Shown in pieces: positions 33,801 to 41,016 of a stretch of 46,054 nucleotides of DNA (position 1 is its first letter; each line of letters opens with the position of its first letter). A program made the translations under genes and the position numbers. Source of the DNA: a virus; IMG/VR virus record IMGVR_UViG_3300048927_000499, positions 1 through 46,054 of that record. One strand, written 5' to 3'. The notes under the pieces were generated by a model that had not been told where the DNA came from, ran no database searches, and saw only the letters and a program-made list of their open reading frames with translations.

Positions 33801-35810
33801 AATCCCAGCAACAACCAGAGCGCGGGCTGGCAGTTCGTGCCCTCCGGCCTTTCTGCGTTCTCCGATCGCGTTGGCGGTTCGAAGGGAATGTGGCAGCTCT
33901 GGTCGGGTAACAACAACGACCAGTTCACATCCGCTGCCATCGCGCAGGTAGTCCCGCCCTCGATCTGGGCCAAGCCGAGCACAACCTACGAAATAGGCAT
34001 CGGCTGCTTCAACTCGTCGAACAAGCCGGTCAATTTTACGGTGAACATGATCAACGCTGCGGGCGCGATCATCAACACCGTGACGCCGATCGTCTGGTCC
34101 GCTGGTGACACCAGCACGCGGTATTACAAGGCCAAGATCAAGACGACTGCAGATACCGTCTCGATTCGCCTGTATTTCGAGGTGCCTGCTGGTGCAGCGT
34201 TCTCCGGTGCGGTGAACGTTGGCAACATCAGCGTCCGCGAGGCCGCTGGCGGCACCATGATCGTGGACGGCAGCATCACCGCCGGTCATATCGCTGCCGA
34301 TACCATCACGGCGGCGCAGATCGCAGCGGGCGCCATCAGCACGTCGGAACTGGCCGCCGGGGCCGTGACCACCGCGAAACTGGCGGTCGTTCCAAACAAC
34401 CTCATACCGGACCCCTACTTCGCCGACACCGTTTGGTGGACCGCGACGCGCCTGGACGCGGGTGGATGGTATTTCGAGGACAATAGCAACCCGGGCGGCG
34501 CCGCTCTTGGCATGGGTGTGCCGAAAATCCTGGTGCTCGGGCCGCAGAACAGCCTGCGCAAGCATTGCTGGTCGGCCAGCGTGCCATTTTCTGGTCAGGG
34601 CCAAGTCGTTCGGCTGCGTGCAATGGGGTCCAACTCCACGTCCGATCGCATGTATCTCACTGTCCGTTTCCGCGGTCCCGCTGGCGACCTCGGCGACCTG
34701 GGCGTTAACTGGGAGCCGGGGGCAGGAACAAACATCCTGCGATCGGCACAGATGGCAGTGCCGACCGGAACCACGCACTACCAGGTGATCGCCTTCAACG
34801 AGGGCAACACCAACACCAGCGGTTGGATGTGGGTCGGCGCACCGAAGCTGGACATCGCAGCGTCGGCCGACCTTCTGGTCGATGGCTCGATCACCGCCAG
34901 CAAGATTGCGGCCGACACAATCACCGCCGGGCAGATCGCAGCGGGCGCGATCTCCTCCTCCGAGATCGCCGCCGGAGCGGTCACGGCCGCGAAGATGACC
35001 GTGGCGGAATTCGAGAATCTGTTGCTCAATGGAGACCTTGCCTCCGGCAACCTGGACGGTTGGTCGCGCAACTACAACGGCGTGGATGGCATGATCATCC
35101 AATGCGAAGACGGCGGGATCGGCACCGGCTGGCCGTCTCGCTATGTTCTCCACATGCTGCGCAACGGCAGGACGGGGGTCAACGAACTCAGCATCACGAA
35201 CGGCTTGGGCACCTGGGACAACAACGACAAGCGCTACGGCATCCCGGTAAGTCCTGGGGACGAGTTCGCTTTCGAAACGACCTGCTGGTGCTCCAACGGC
35301 GCAAACGTCCAATTCGACATGATCATGTTGGATACTAGCGGCCAGCTGCAATGGATGGCCTGCGAGGCGGTGTATAACACCTATCTGAACAGCACCACCA
35401 ATCTCGGCGCTTCGCCTGGCGAGGGCTACGTCGTTCTCAAGGGCACGTTCAAAAATGTCAGCGGCAGGCAGGGCCGGGCAAACCTCCGGTTCATCGGGCC
35501 TCTGGCGTCCACGCCCAACGCGCACTGCTACTTCTGGAACAGCAAGATGCGGCGGCGAAACGCGGCGGAGCTGATCGTTGACGGTAACATCACGGCCGCC
35601 AAGCTCGCTGCCAGCGCGGTCACGGCCGACAAGATCAGCGCCGGCGCGGTGACGGCGGCCAAGCTCGCAGTGACCGAGCTTTCAGCAATCACCGGCAACA
35701 TCGGCCTGCTCCGCACCGCAACTTCGGGTCAGCGGTCTGAACTCGATAACAATGGCCTCCGGGCATATCACCCCAACAGCGCTCTGGCCGGTCGAATGGG
35801 GGTTTGGTGA
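30825..35810 (+). CDS. Host-specificity / tail tip protein with repeated receptor-binding modules
   Basis: 1661 residues. N-terminal Ala/Gly-rich hydrophobic segment (MKTLRTAGMVVAAVALVATG), then the hub region with LPYAMGRTRMSGLRFFADTN and WFGALLTIGGQIEGIERFTG, as in gpJ-like tail proteins. The C-terminal half (from about residue 780) is modular. There are repeats around KTYRWNGSAYVATVAAADIA, then three blocks opening NLWPDPQC, NLIPDPYF and NLLLNGDL, each ending in a jelly-roll-like region and joined by linkers of the form VDGSITAxxIAADTITAxQI. This is the likely adhesin that selects the host receptor. Uninterrupted frame. Confidence 0.88.
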   Translation: MKTLRTAGMVVAAVALVATGVGALAGAGVLGAAAMGSAGVVAGISTATITAVGMYASIATGVIGLIGAAAAPKVSNQGSATSFTTNPQSGLPYAMGRTRMSGLRFFADTNTRPGYTKFNDLLWFGALLTIGGQIEGIERFTGDNEAVTFAADGNAIGTYHDYQAQKVHTGGPMASALAVSLGGGTAPGWTSAHRLSGIAHAMWCLRYNKQGEMYGAGAPEPAWIGKWVKVYDPRLDSTYPGGSGSCRALDETTYVWSENPGLHALTWSLGRWQNGKRTCGIGAPIANIRVEEFVECANVCDANAWKVGGVEWTTDSKWDTLKRILQAGGAVPTQTGAMIGCLVHMPRVAIATIESWHLHDGASFPMTKSRRDRFNTVIPRYVDEASEWSVISGTAVTEPTYVAADKGQRTKEIDFPLVQVFSGQQAKQPGQLAAYEIVNSREAGPWTITTGPQWIGLKTGDVVNLNVPDEGIVNQPVLITRRSIDPATGKVSFTVQTETPTKHAYALGQTTTPPAPFSLAAPDLKAPAPAATAWSVSGTTSGEGFPALLIAGESEMPSADAIVIDYRLNGATDWINSAVVSAAEPVRHIIAPLQSEVRYDVRIGYRVGDIAGAFTIFENVLTGVGKITTIESQLDDLAQAGKVTAHLSVPAVSLFAYANGGILDYSAATGKFVVLRGTDDVSSSFGFAITDNPANLEVSLVGNTYKVTNGLNADSASLTMRASGSGAFAGTNFDLVFTVSRMIGGYEIVATLPTTNLFEGRIVYNSTDGKLYTYSSGAWKTGVNAADIAGDIVADQFAPGIEPVSLVTSVPSVKSTSVIFNQTDGKTYRWNGSAYVATVAAADIAGGLTATQFASGIEPVTLVSGALPTTRITNVITYGGKLYRWNGSAYVATTAAADVTGTLTSAQIVSLDAAKLAGQIVGTQITDGAISTAKLAAGSVTAGQIAAGSILASKMAITGENLWPDPQCQDIDWWKGPSQGALTSAFGYVNPANPSNNQSAGWQFVPSGLSAFSDRVGGSKGMWQLWSGNNNDQFTSAAIAQVVPPSIWAKPSTTYEIGIGCFNSSNKPVNFTVNMINAAGAIINTVTPIVWSAGDTSTRYYKAKIKTTADTVSIRLYFEVPAGAAFSGAVNVGNISVREAAGGTMIVDGSITAGHIAADTITAAQIAAGAISTSELAAGAVTTAKLAVVPNNLIPDPYFADTVWWTATRLDAGGWYFEDNSNPGGAALGMGVPKILVLGPQNSLRKHCWSASVPFSGQGQVVRLRAMGSNSTSDRMYLTVRFRGPAGDLGDLGVNWEPGAGTNILRSAQMAVPTGTTHYQVIAFNEGNTNTSGWMWVGAPKLDIAASADLLVDGSITASKIAADTITAGQIAAGAISSSEIAAGAVTAAKMTVAEFENLLLNGDLASGNLDGWSRNYNGVDGMIIQCEDGGIGTGWPSRYVLHMLRNGRTGVNELSITNGLGTWDNNDKRYGIPVSPGDEFAFETTCWCSNGANVQFDMIMLDTSGQLQWMACEAVYNTYLNSTTNLGASPGEGYVVLKGTFKNVSGRQGRANLRFIGPLASTPNAHCYFWNSKMRRRNAAELIVDGNITAAKLAASAVTADKISAGAVTAAKLAVTELSAITGNIGLLRTATSGQRSELDNNGLRAYHPNSALAGRMGVW
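34258..35700 (+). repeat. Repeated linker modules inside the tail tip gene
   Basis: VDGSITAGHIAADTITAAQI (about 34261-34320), VDGSITASKIAADTITAGQI (about 34879-34938) and VDGNITAAKLAASAVTADKI (about 35577-35636) are three copies of one linker. The DNA is similar but diverged. A related stretch (DGAISTAKLAAGSVTAGQIA) lies near 33604. Confidence 0.8.
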
Positions 35811-35811
35811 C

Positions 35812-36120
35812 ATGCCTGCCGGAATGGAGTTCTACTACCCCGACGGCCGGGTGAAGATCGCATACTCGGACTACTTCGCAGCGGTCCGATCGTCGTTCAC
35901 GACGACAGCGGGCGCCACCTCAGGCACGTTCACCGACACCGCACTTATAGGCAAGGCGCTCGTCCACTTCGTGTCGTCGACGACCGGCAACTATGGCGGC
36001 CCGACAGTCACGCTCGACTCCAGCACTGGGCTCATCTCCTGGTCGTTCAATGTGTCGACGAGCGGCGGCGCAAGCGCTGGCGGCACGCCGGCGACGACCG
36101 TCTATTACGGAGGCTACTGA
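35812..36120 (+). CDS. Small tail-associated protein
   Basis: 102 residues from the ATG at 35812, one base after the tail tip stop. Starts MPAGMEFYYPDGRVKIAYSD. The first 20 residues resemble those of the next gene (MPAGIEMNTPDGRVQLLTGQ), so the two share a capping or anchoring domain. The rest is Thr/Ser/Gly-rich and probably beta-structured. No family recognised. Confidence 0.65.
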   Translation: MPAGMEFYYPDGRVKIAYSDYFAAVRSSFTTTAGATSGTFTDTALIGKALVHFVSSTTGNYGGPTVTLDSSTGLISWSFNVSTSGGASAGGTPATTVYYGGY

Positions 36121-36893
36121 TGCCGGCCGGCATCGAAATGAATACGCCGGACGGCCGCGTGCAACTGCTCACCGGTCAGATCTACTTCCGCCTTGAGCAG
36201 AAGATAGAAATACCCGCAGGCTCTGCGGGGTGGGGCCAGTTCGGCAACAACTCGGGACAGCGGGACGTCTTTGTCGCCGGGTTGACGCCATCCGACATAC
36301 CAATGCTCGCATTAGCTTCACCGTCCTATACCTGGGCCGATATAGTCTCGACCGCGAACGGCGGCATAACCTGGCGGATCTACGCAACGGGCACGAGCTC
36401 GAACCCGATCACCCTGTACGTTTTCTCGCAGCGCCGGCCTCCCGTCAGTGAGCACATGGCGGGTGCCGAACTGTTCGCGCCGGACGGGTCGATTGTCTGG
36501 TCTTCGGACTACCCCATTTGCCGGCCGCTGGGCCGTCTCGCGAATCCGTCACCGGGCACCTACACGGGGGTCTCGCTATCCGGGCGCAGTGTTGCCCACG
36601 TCCCGCAGAAGCAGGAGGTCACGAGCGCCGCCAGCTATACCTCTGGCGGCCTGGGGTCCTGCTACTACAGCAGCAACATTCAGGGCTATCAGGTATTCCG
36701 GCGCGACCAATGGGCCCGCCTGGGCGTCGCGGCGTGGGGCAGTTCTGTTTCTGGCTCCGGCAACGCATTCTTCCAGGACAGCGGCAGCTACCAATACGCG
36801 TGTGTGCCATCTCAGGCGTCGATCCCCGCCACTCAGCAGATCGGCACTACGGGGGGCTGGAGCAGCCTCATCATCGACGTCACCAACATCTAA
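36120..36893 (+). CDS. Tail-associated protein, paralogous N-terminus
   Basis: 257 residues, ATG within the upstream stop (TGATG). After the shared start (MPAGIEMNTPDGRVQLLTGQ) come beta-rich segments (SYTWADIVSTANGGITWRIY, GAELFAPDGSIVWSSDYPIC). Likely a tail fibre accessory or receptor-binding subunit because of its position; function unproven. Confidence 0.65.
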   Translation: MPAGIEMNTPDGRVQLLTGQIYFRLEQKIEIPAGSAGWGQFGNNSGQRDVFVAGLTPSDIPMLALASPSYTWADIVSTANGGITWRIYATGTSSNPITLYVFSQRRPPVSEHMAGAELFAPDGSIVWSSDYPICRPLGRLANPSPGTYTGVSLSGRSVAHVPQKQEVTSAASYTSGGLGSCYYSSNIQGYQVFRRDQWARLGVAAWGSSVSGSGNAFFQDSGSYQYACVPSQASIPATQQIGTTGGWSSLIIDVTNI

Positions 36894-36905
36894 GGAACCC
36901 GATCC

Positions 36906-37586
36906 ATGTACATCATCCAGGACATTCCTGGGGCGACCCCGCTGTTCCACAAGATCGGAGCGGTGACCATCAACGGCCCAGCCATCATGGTCGCGATCGA
37001 CACCCGCAGCGCCGAGCCGCAGCCCGTCCCGGGGGGCACATCCACTACGTTCTTCGGCGGCCAGACCTTCACCCTGCCGGAAGGGACGATCCCGGAGGAG
37101 AACGTTTCGCAGCGCGCCGTCAGCGAGTGGATGGTCTCGTCTGCGGGCCCTTTTCCCGGATCGCAGCTCTCCAGCGATACGGATTTCATCTATGTCTCGA
37201 AGCGCGCGCTGCTCTTGGCCAAGGTTCGCAACCGGCGCGACCAGGTGCGCGACGGCGGGTGCCTCGTCGAGATCCAGGGCGAGACCCGCCGAGTGGAAAC
37301 CGATGCTACGAGCCGCGTCAACATTTCCGGTTCGGTCGTCGTAGCGATGCTCACCCTTCAAACGGGCGACGAGTTCTCCACCGACTGGCGCATGGCCGAT
37401 AACGCCATCGTCACGCTCAGCGCCGCCGAAATGATTCAGCTGGGCAAGACGGTCGCTGCCTTTGTGGAGGCTGGGCAGCGTCGCAAGAATGCACTGGACG
37501 CGCTGATCACGACGATCGCGCAAGGCACGACCGAAGAAGAGATCGCAGCCATCGAGGCGCAGATCCTCGAAGGCTGGCCCAACTAA
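36906..37586 (+). CDS. DUF4376 tail fibre-associated protein
   Basis: 226 residues. The C-terminal third matches DUF4376: RNRRDQVRDGGCLVEIQGET, then TDATSRVNISGSVVVAMLTL and NAIVTLSAAEMIQLGKTVAA FVEAGQ. This domain is common at the end of phage tail operons, near fibre genes. The N-terminal part is unassigned. Confidence 0.8.
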   Translation: MYIIQDIPGATPLFHKIGAVTINGPAIMVAIDTRSAEPQPVPGGTSTTFFGGQTFTLPEGTIPEENVSQRAVSEWMVSSAGPFPGSQLSSDTDFIYVSKRALLLAKVRNRRDQVRDGGCLVEIQGETRRVETDATSRVNISGSVVVAMLTLQTGDEFSTDWRMADNAIVTLSAAEMIQLGKTVAAFVEAGQRRKNALDALITTIAQGTTEEEIAAIEAQILEGWPN

Positions 37587-37603
37587 CCTTTCGGAGAAAA
37601 ACG

Positions 37604-37798
37604 ATGTTCGAGCACACGCAAGGTGCCGGCGAATACGCCGGCGCCGTGGGGAAGGCTGCGCCCCCGATCGCGGTCAGCACCGCAGCTATGGCTGGCCTGA
37701 GCCTGCAGGATTGGGTGCTGATCGCCACCCTCGCCTACACGCTTTTGCAGATTGCGCTTTTGGTCTGGAAGTTCGTCCGGGATCAGCGCCGTGGCTGA
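37604..37798 (+). CDS. Holin
   Basis: 64 residues. One hydrophobic helix (DWVLIATLAYTLLQIALLVW) followed by a basic tail (KFVRDQRRG), preceded by a weak Ala-rich hydrophobic stretch. It resembles T7-type small holins, and the downstream endolysin overlaps it by 8 bp. It would form or trigger the membrane lesion; with a signal-anchor endolysin it may act as a pinholin. Confidence 0.75.
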   Translation: MFEHTQGAGEYAGAVGKAAPPIAVSTAAMAGLSLQDWVLIATLAYTLLQIALLVWKFVRDQRRG

Positions 37799-38411
37799 CA
37801 CCGGGAAGAAGCTGGTCGGCTTGGCCGCTGTCGTCGGCACCGCAGCGGCCGCCATGCTGCTGACTGTCATCCCGGAAGATGAGAGCGGCCGAACGGTTCA
37901 GGTCTCGATCGCGGAGGACGGCAAGGCAACGATAACCCACGTCGCCGGCCGGCAGTACCTGAAGGCCTATCTGGACATTGCTGGTGTCGCCACCGCCTGT
38001 GACGGCCTGACCAGGTACAAGGGCAAGCCGATCCGGATGGGCATGAACTTCACCGAGGCGCAGTGCTCTTCGATGCTCGAGGAAGAGCTGGTCGCCCATG
38101 GCAAAATCGTCATGGCTTGCACCCGCTGGGACAAGGAGCGACAGCCGCACCAGATCTTCGCAAGCGTAAGCATGAACTACAACACCGGCGGATGGTGCGG
38201 ATCCACTGCAGCAAAGCGCGTCGCCACAGGCAACGTGGCTGGCGGCTGCGAGGCGCTGCTGATGTGGAACAAGGCCACCGTCAACGGCCGCAAGGTTGCG
38301 GTGCCCGGTCTGACGAAGCGCCGCCACCGCGAGCTCGAGTATTGCCGTACCAACGTCGTGCCCGGCGCAACGCCCGCGAACCTTCAGGAGCGGCTGAAGC
38401 CATGGCGATGA
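37791..38411 (+). CDS. Endolysin, GH24-like lysozyme with signal-anchor N-terminus
   Basis: 206 residues from the GTG at 37791. N-terminal Ala/Gly-rich membrane segment (KKLVGLAAVVGTAAAAMLLT) without a cleavage motif fits a signal-arrest-release anchor. The catalytic domain matches GH24: YLKAYLDIAGVATACDGLT, with D62 and T68 where T4 lysozyme has D20 and T26. The position of T4 E11 reads Gly (G53), so the usual general acid is not apparent. Six or so Cys could form activating disulfides. A longer in-frame reading from 37752 is rejected because it lies in the holin gene. Confidence 0.8.
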   Translation: MADTGKKLVGLAAVVGTAAAAMLLTVIPEDESGRTVQVSIAEDGKATITHVAGRQYLKAYLDIAGVATACDGLTRYKGKPIRMGMNFTEAQCSSMLEEELVAHGKIVMACTRWDKERQPHQIFASVSMNYNTGGWCGSTAAKRVATGNVAGGCEALLMWNKATVNGRKVAVPGLTKRRHRELEYCRTNVVPGATPANLQERLKPWR

Positions 38412-38944
38412 ACCCGTTCTCGGCATTGGCCGCGAAGATCTACGCCGGACTGTTCGGCGCCGCGCTTGCCCTGGTCGCGGTGCAGACCGTCCGTATCAAC
38501 GGGCTTTGGTTAATCACCGGCCTGGAGGAGAAGCTCGAGTCCGTCCGCACCGACCTTGCCACCGAGCGGACCGGCCGCGCCGATGACCGCAGCGAGTGGG
38601 CGCGCCAGATTGCCACCGCTACTGCCGCGCGAGAGGCGGCAGAACAGACCTCGAAGGAGATCGCCACCGATGCCCAAGCCTCCCATGAATCGCTGCTGGC
38701 GGCTAATGTTGGCCTGCGCGAGTACATCGCTTCTCATCGCCTGCAGCAGGGTGACCCCGTCAGTGCCGCGGCTTCCACCAGCGCCGCCGGAGATCTCGCT
38801 GCCCACCTTCCTGAAGCAACCGCCTCCGGTGCCATCGTGGCGACGTCCGAATCCGACCTCCGCGCCTGTGACGCCGATTACGCCTACGCCTTCAGCGCCT
38901 ACGAGTTCGGTCAGCAGCTGATCGCCGAAAAGCTCGCCAAGTAG
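38402..38944 (+). CDS. Rz-like inner-membrane spanin
   Basis: 180 residues. N-terminal membrane helix (YAGLFGAALALVAVQTVRI), then a long coiled coil (LEEKLESVRTDLATERTGRA DDRSEW). It spans the periplasm and with Rz1 fuses the inner and outer membranes. The ATG overlaps the endolysin end by 10 bp; a second ATG at 38408 is possible. It hosts an embedded Rz1 gene in another frame. Confidence 0.8.
   Translation: MAMNPFSALAAKIYAGLFGAALALVAVQTVRINGLWLITGLEEKLESVRTDLATERTGRADDRSEWARQIATATAAREAAEQTSKEIATDAQASHESLLAANVGLREYIASHRLQQGDPVSAAASTSAAGDLAAHLPEATASGAIVATSESDLRACDADYAYAFSAYEFGQQLIAEKLAK
38670..38921 (+). CDS. Rz1-like outer-membrane lipoprotein, embedded in Rz
   Basis: 83 residues read in a different frame wholly within the Rz gene. 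Starts MPKPPMNRCWRLMLACASTS and continues LLIAC, a lipobox with Cys25, then a Pro-rich mature part (VPRLPPAPPEISLPTFLKQP). AGGAG lies nine bases upstream of the ATG. Proline-rich lipoproteins nested in Rz are exactly the lambda/P2-type o-spanin arrangement. Confidence 0.85.
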   Translation: MPKPPMNRCWRLMLACASTSLLIACSRVTPSVPRLPPAPPEISLPTFLKQPPPVPSWRRPNPTSAPVTPITPTPSAPTSSVSS

Positions 38945-38966
38945 GCCGAAACCGCCCCTGAAATTG

Positions 38967-38988
38967 GGGGTATCGGTTGGGGTATCGG
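38967..38988. repeat. Tandem 10-bp repeat GGGGTATCGG (12-bp period)
   Basis: GGGGTATCGG at 38967-38976 and 38979-38988. The 12-bp spacing mirrors the TGCCCCCT pair at the left prophage end, so these may be arm-type sites for the second integrase encoded at 39805. Confidence 0.45.
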
Positions 38989-39011
38989 AATCTGCCCGCC
39001 CCTTTACGAAA

Positions 39012-39066
39012 GGCGGAAATCCGCCAGATCAGCGCTTGACCAAGGCGGAGGGATCATCCGCCTTGG
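39012..39066. terminator. Two palindromes after the lysis genes (repeat copy 3)
   Basis: GGCGGA-AA-TCCGCC (39012-39025) and a 12-bp stem GACCAAGGCGGA/TCCGCCTTGGTC (39039-39065) containing GGCGGAGGGATCATCCGCC (39044-39062). They separate the rightward lysis genes from the leftward hicB gene and probably end both transcripts. Confidence 0.65.
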
Positions 39067-39070
39067 TCGC

Positions 39071-39466
39071 TCAGCGATGTAGGCCATTGATCTCGTTTCG
39101 AGCCGCTTGTGCAATGAACGCGCTTCGCGTCAGACGACGCTCGGCAGCAACCCTGTCGATCGCGTCCAGAATGCCGCGCTCGATCGACAGATTCACTCGG
39201 GCCACCCGGTGCTCGTTGACGATGTAGGGCACGGCAATCAGCGATGCGCCAGCTGCGAGCTCCTCAGCGCACTTTGCTCGCACCTGGTCCAGGCGCATAG
39301 GCTCGACCTCCGCCTGATCCTCGAACCACAGCTCGAGTGCTTCGGCAGCGTTGGGCACGACGTCCTCAATCTGATCGGCAGCAGAATAGCAGCCCGGCAG
39401 ATCCGGGAAGGTCACGCCGTAGGCGCTGTCCTCGTCCTGCTCGATGATTGCATAGAAGTACTTCAC
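39071..39466 (-). CDS. hicB: HicB antitoxin
   Basis: 131 residues from the GTG at 39466, six bases after AAAGGA (ATG 39481 is the alternative). The N-terminal HicB domain reads YFYAIIEQDEDSAYGVTFPD, LPGCYSAADQIEDVVPNAAE, with the partial RNase H fold; the C-terminal ribbon-helix-helix is VARVNLSIERGILDAIDRVA, ERRLTRSAFIAQAARNEI. It should neutralise HicA and repress the operon. Gene order is toxin first, then antitoxin, which is usual for hicAB. Confidence 0.92.
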   Translation of the reverse strand: MKYFYAIIEQDEDSAYGVTFPDLPGCYSAADQIEDVVPNAAEALELWFEDQAEVEPMRLDQVRAKCAEELAAGASLIAVPYIVNEHRVARVNLSIERGILDAIDRVAAERRLTRSAFIAQAARNEINGLHR

Positions 39467-39534
39467 GGTTTTTCCTTTCATCCCAGAGCATCTGCGCGGC
39501 GTGTCGGCGCGCCGTGGTGGGTGCACGGACTGGA

Positions 39535-39717
39535 TCAAATCCAGCCCGCGACTTTTGCTATCGACCGGGCCGTCCCGGTTGGCAGTCCCTTCTTGGGGTG
39601 CGGAACGATGATCGTCTGACCATTTTTCCGGAACTTGGCATGTGAACCCTTCTGCGAAATGAAGGTCCATCCCTCGGCTTGGAGGCGCTTGACGATCTCT
39701 TTGCTGTCCCGTTCCAT
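39535..39717 (-). CDS. hicA: HicA mRNA-interferase toxin
   Basis: 60 residues. MERDSKEIVKRLQAEGWTFI, then SQKGSHAKFRKNGQTIIVPH and PKKGLPTGTARSIAKVAG: a full-length HicA double-stranded-RNA-binding-like fold, with the catalytic His in GSHAKF (H26). It cleaves mRNA when unbound. A longer frame from 39753 adds only low-quality sequence. Confidence 0.92.
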   Translation of the reverse strand: MERDSKEIVKRLQAEGWTFISQKGSHAKFRKNGQTIIVPHPKKGLPTGTARSIAKVAGWI

Positions 39718-39779
39718 GCGCAAATAAATACACACCGATCGGCATGAAGTCAATGCATCGTGCGCAAATATTTACACAC
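39717..39779. promoter_or_regulatory. 19-bp direct repeats upstream of hicA
   Basis: TGCGCAAATAAATACACAC (39717-39735) and TGCGCAAATATTTACACAC (39761-39779) differ at two bases and lie 44 bp apart, about four helical turns. They flank the hicAB promoter region and are shared with the divergent integrase gene, so HicB may also control that integrase. Confidence 0.65.
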
Positions 39780-39804
39780 TCGGAAAATTTAGAGGATAGA
39801 CCCG

Positions 39805-41016
39805 ATGCTTACCAACGGTGCCGTAAAGGCCGCCGCGGCTCAGTCGCGCCCCTACAAGATGAGCGATGCTGGCGGGCTCTACCTCTACGTCACACCCGCC
39901 GGGACGAAGTCCTGGCGCCTGAAGTACCGCTGGCAAGGCAAGGAAAAGCTGCTGGTGATCGGCCGCTTCCCCGGCATCTCGCTCGCCGAAGCTCGCCAGC
40001 GCCGAGAGGATGCAAAGGCGAAGATCCGCCAAGGCATGGATCCGTCGTCCAACGAGGAGAAGCTCGAGACCTTCGAACAGGTCGCGCGCGCTTGGTATCG
40101 ACATAACGAGAACGGTTGGTCGCCGGCGCATGCCGGCGATGTTTTGGCGAGCCTGGAGCGCGACGTCTTCCCGGCGATCGGCGCGCGGGCGATCGCTTCG
40201 ATCGAGCCGCCCGAGCTGCTCGAAGTCCTGCGCCTGGTTGAAAGCCGCGGCCGGATCGAAACAGCGCGCCGCCAGCGCCAGCGCCTCTCTGCCATCTTCG
40301 GCTACGGAATCGCACGCGGCCTCACCGATCGCGACCCTGCCGAGCATGTCGGTCGCGCCATGAGCACCGCGCGCCCGGTACGCCCGCAGCCGGCGCTGAC
40401 GATCGCCGAGGAATGTCGCGAGCTGCTCGCGGCCGCCGATCGCCAGTCCGGCCGGCCGGCGACGAAACTTGCCTCTCGGTTCCTGGCACTGACGGCCGTC
40501 CGTCTGGAGGCGGTGCGCGGCATGCGTTGGAGCGAGATCGAGGACCTGGACGGCGACGCGCCGGTCTGGCGCGTGCCGCCGGTGCGGATGAAGCTCAAGA
40601 AATCGAAGAAGAACGATCCGCGTTTCGCCCAGCTCGTGCCTCTTTCGAGTCAGGCTGTGGCCGTACTGCGCGAGGCCGCGCAGGAATTCGGTTACGGTGC
40701 TGACCTTCCCCAGGACGACGATCTGGTTTTCCCGAGGCGGGATCGGAGCCGGCCGATTGGTGAGAGCGCGATCGGCGCGCTTTATGATCGAGCCGGCTTT
40801 TCGGGTCGCCATGTTCCGCATGGCTGGCGCTCGAGCTTCTCCACGATCCTGAACGAGACGCTGGGACCGGACGCCGCCAGCGACATCGATCGCGCGCTTG
40901 CTCATAGCCCGAAAGACAAGGTGGAAGCCGCGTATAACCGCGCCGAGCTGCTCGGCCGTCGGCGCGCACTCTTTGAAAGTTGGGGCGAACTTCTGTCGCC
41001 GGATCTCATGAGCTGA
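39805..41016 (+). CDS. Tyrosine integrase 1 (DUF4102 / SAM-like type)
   Basis: 403 residues. N-terminal DUF4102 (SDAGGLYLYVTPAGTKSWRL, KYRWQGKEKLLVIGRFPGIS), a core-binding domain, then the catalytic domain with Arg I in LTAVRLEAVRGMRW, the HxxR box HVPHGWRSSF, and the terminal LAHSPKDKVEAAYNRAELL with the nucleophile Tyr. All active residues look intact. It is divergent from hicAB and far (3.8 kb) from the tRNA attachment core. Confidence 0.92.
   Translation: MLTNGAVKAAAAQSRPYKMSDAGGLYLYVTPAGTKSWRLKYRWQGKEKLLVIGRFPGISLAEARQRREDAKAKIRQGMDPSSNEEKLETFEQVARAWYRHNENGWSPAHAGDVLASLERDVFPAIGARAIASIEPPELLEVLRLVESRGRIETARRQRQRLSAIFGYGIARGLTDRDPAEHVGRAMSTARPVRPQPALTIAEECRELLAAADRQSGRPATKLASRFLALTAVRLEAVRGMRWSEIEDLDGDAPVWRVPPVRMKLKKSKKNDPRFAQLVPLSSQAVAVLREAAQEFGYGADLPQDDDLVFPRRDRSRPIGESAIGALYDRAGFSGRHVPHGWRSSFSTILNETLGPDAASDIDRALAHSPKDKVEAAYNRAELLGRRRALFESWGELLSPDLMS

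Noticed and set aside
33774-35525. A 583-residue leftward frame inside the tail tip gene
   Set aside because: Antisense shadow; its apparent repeats merely mirror the repeated linkers of the real protein.
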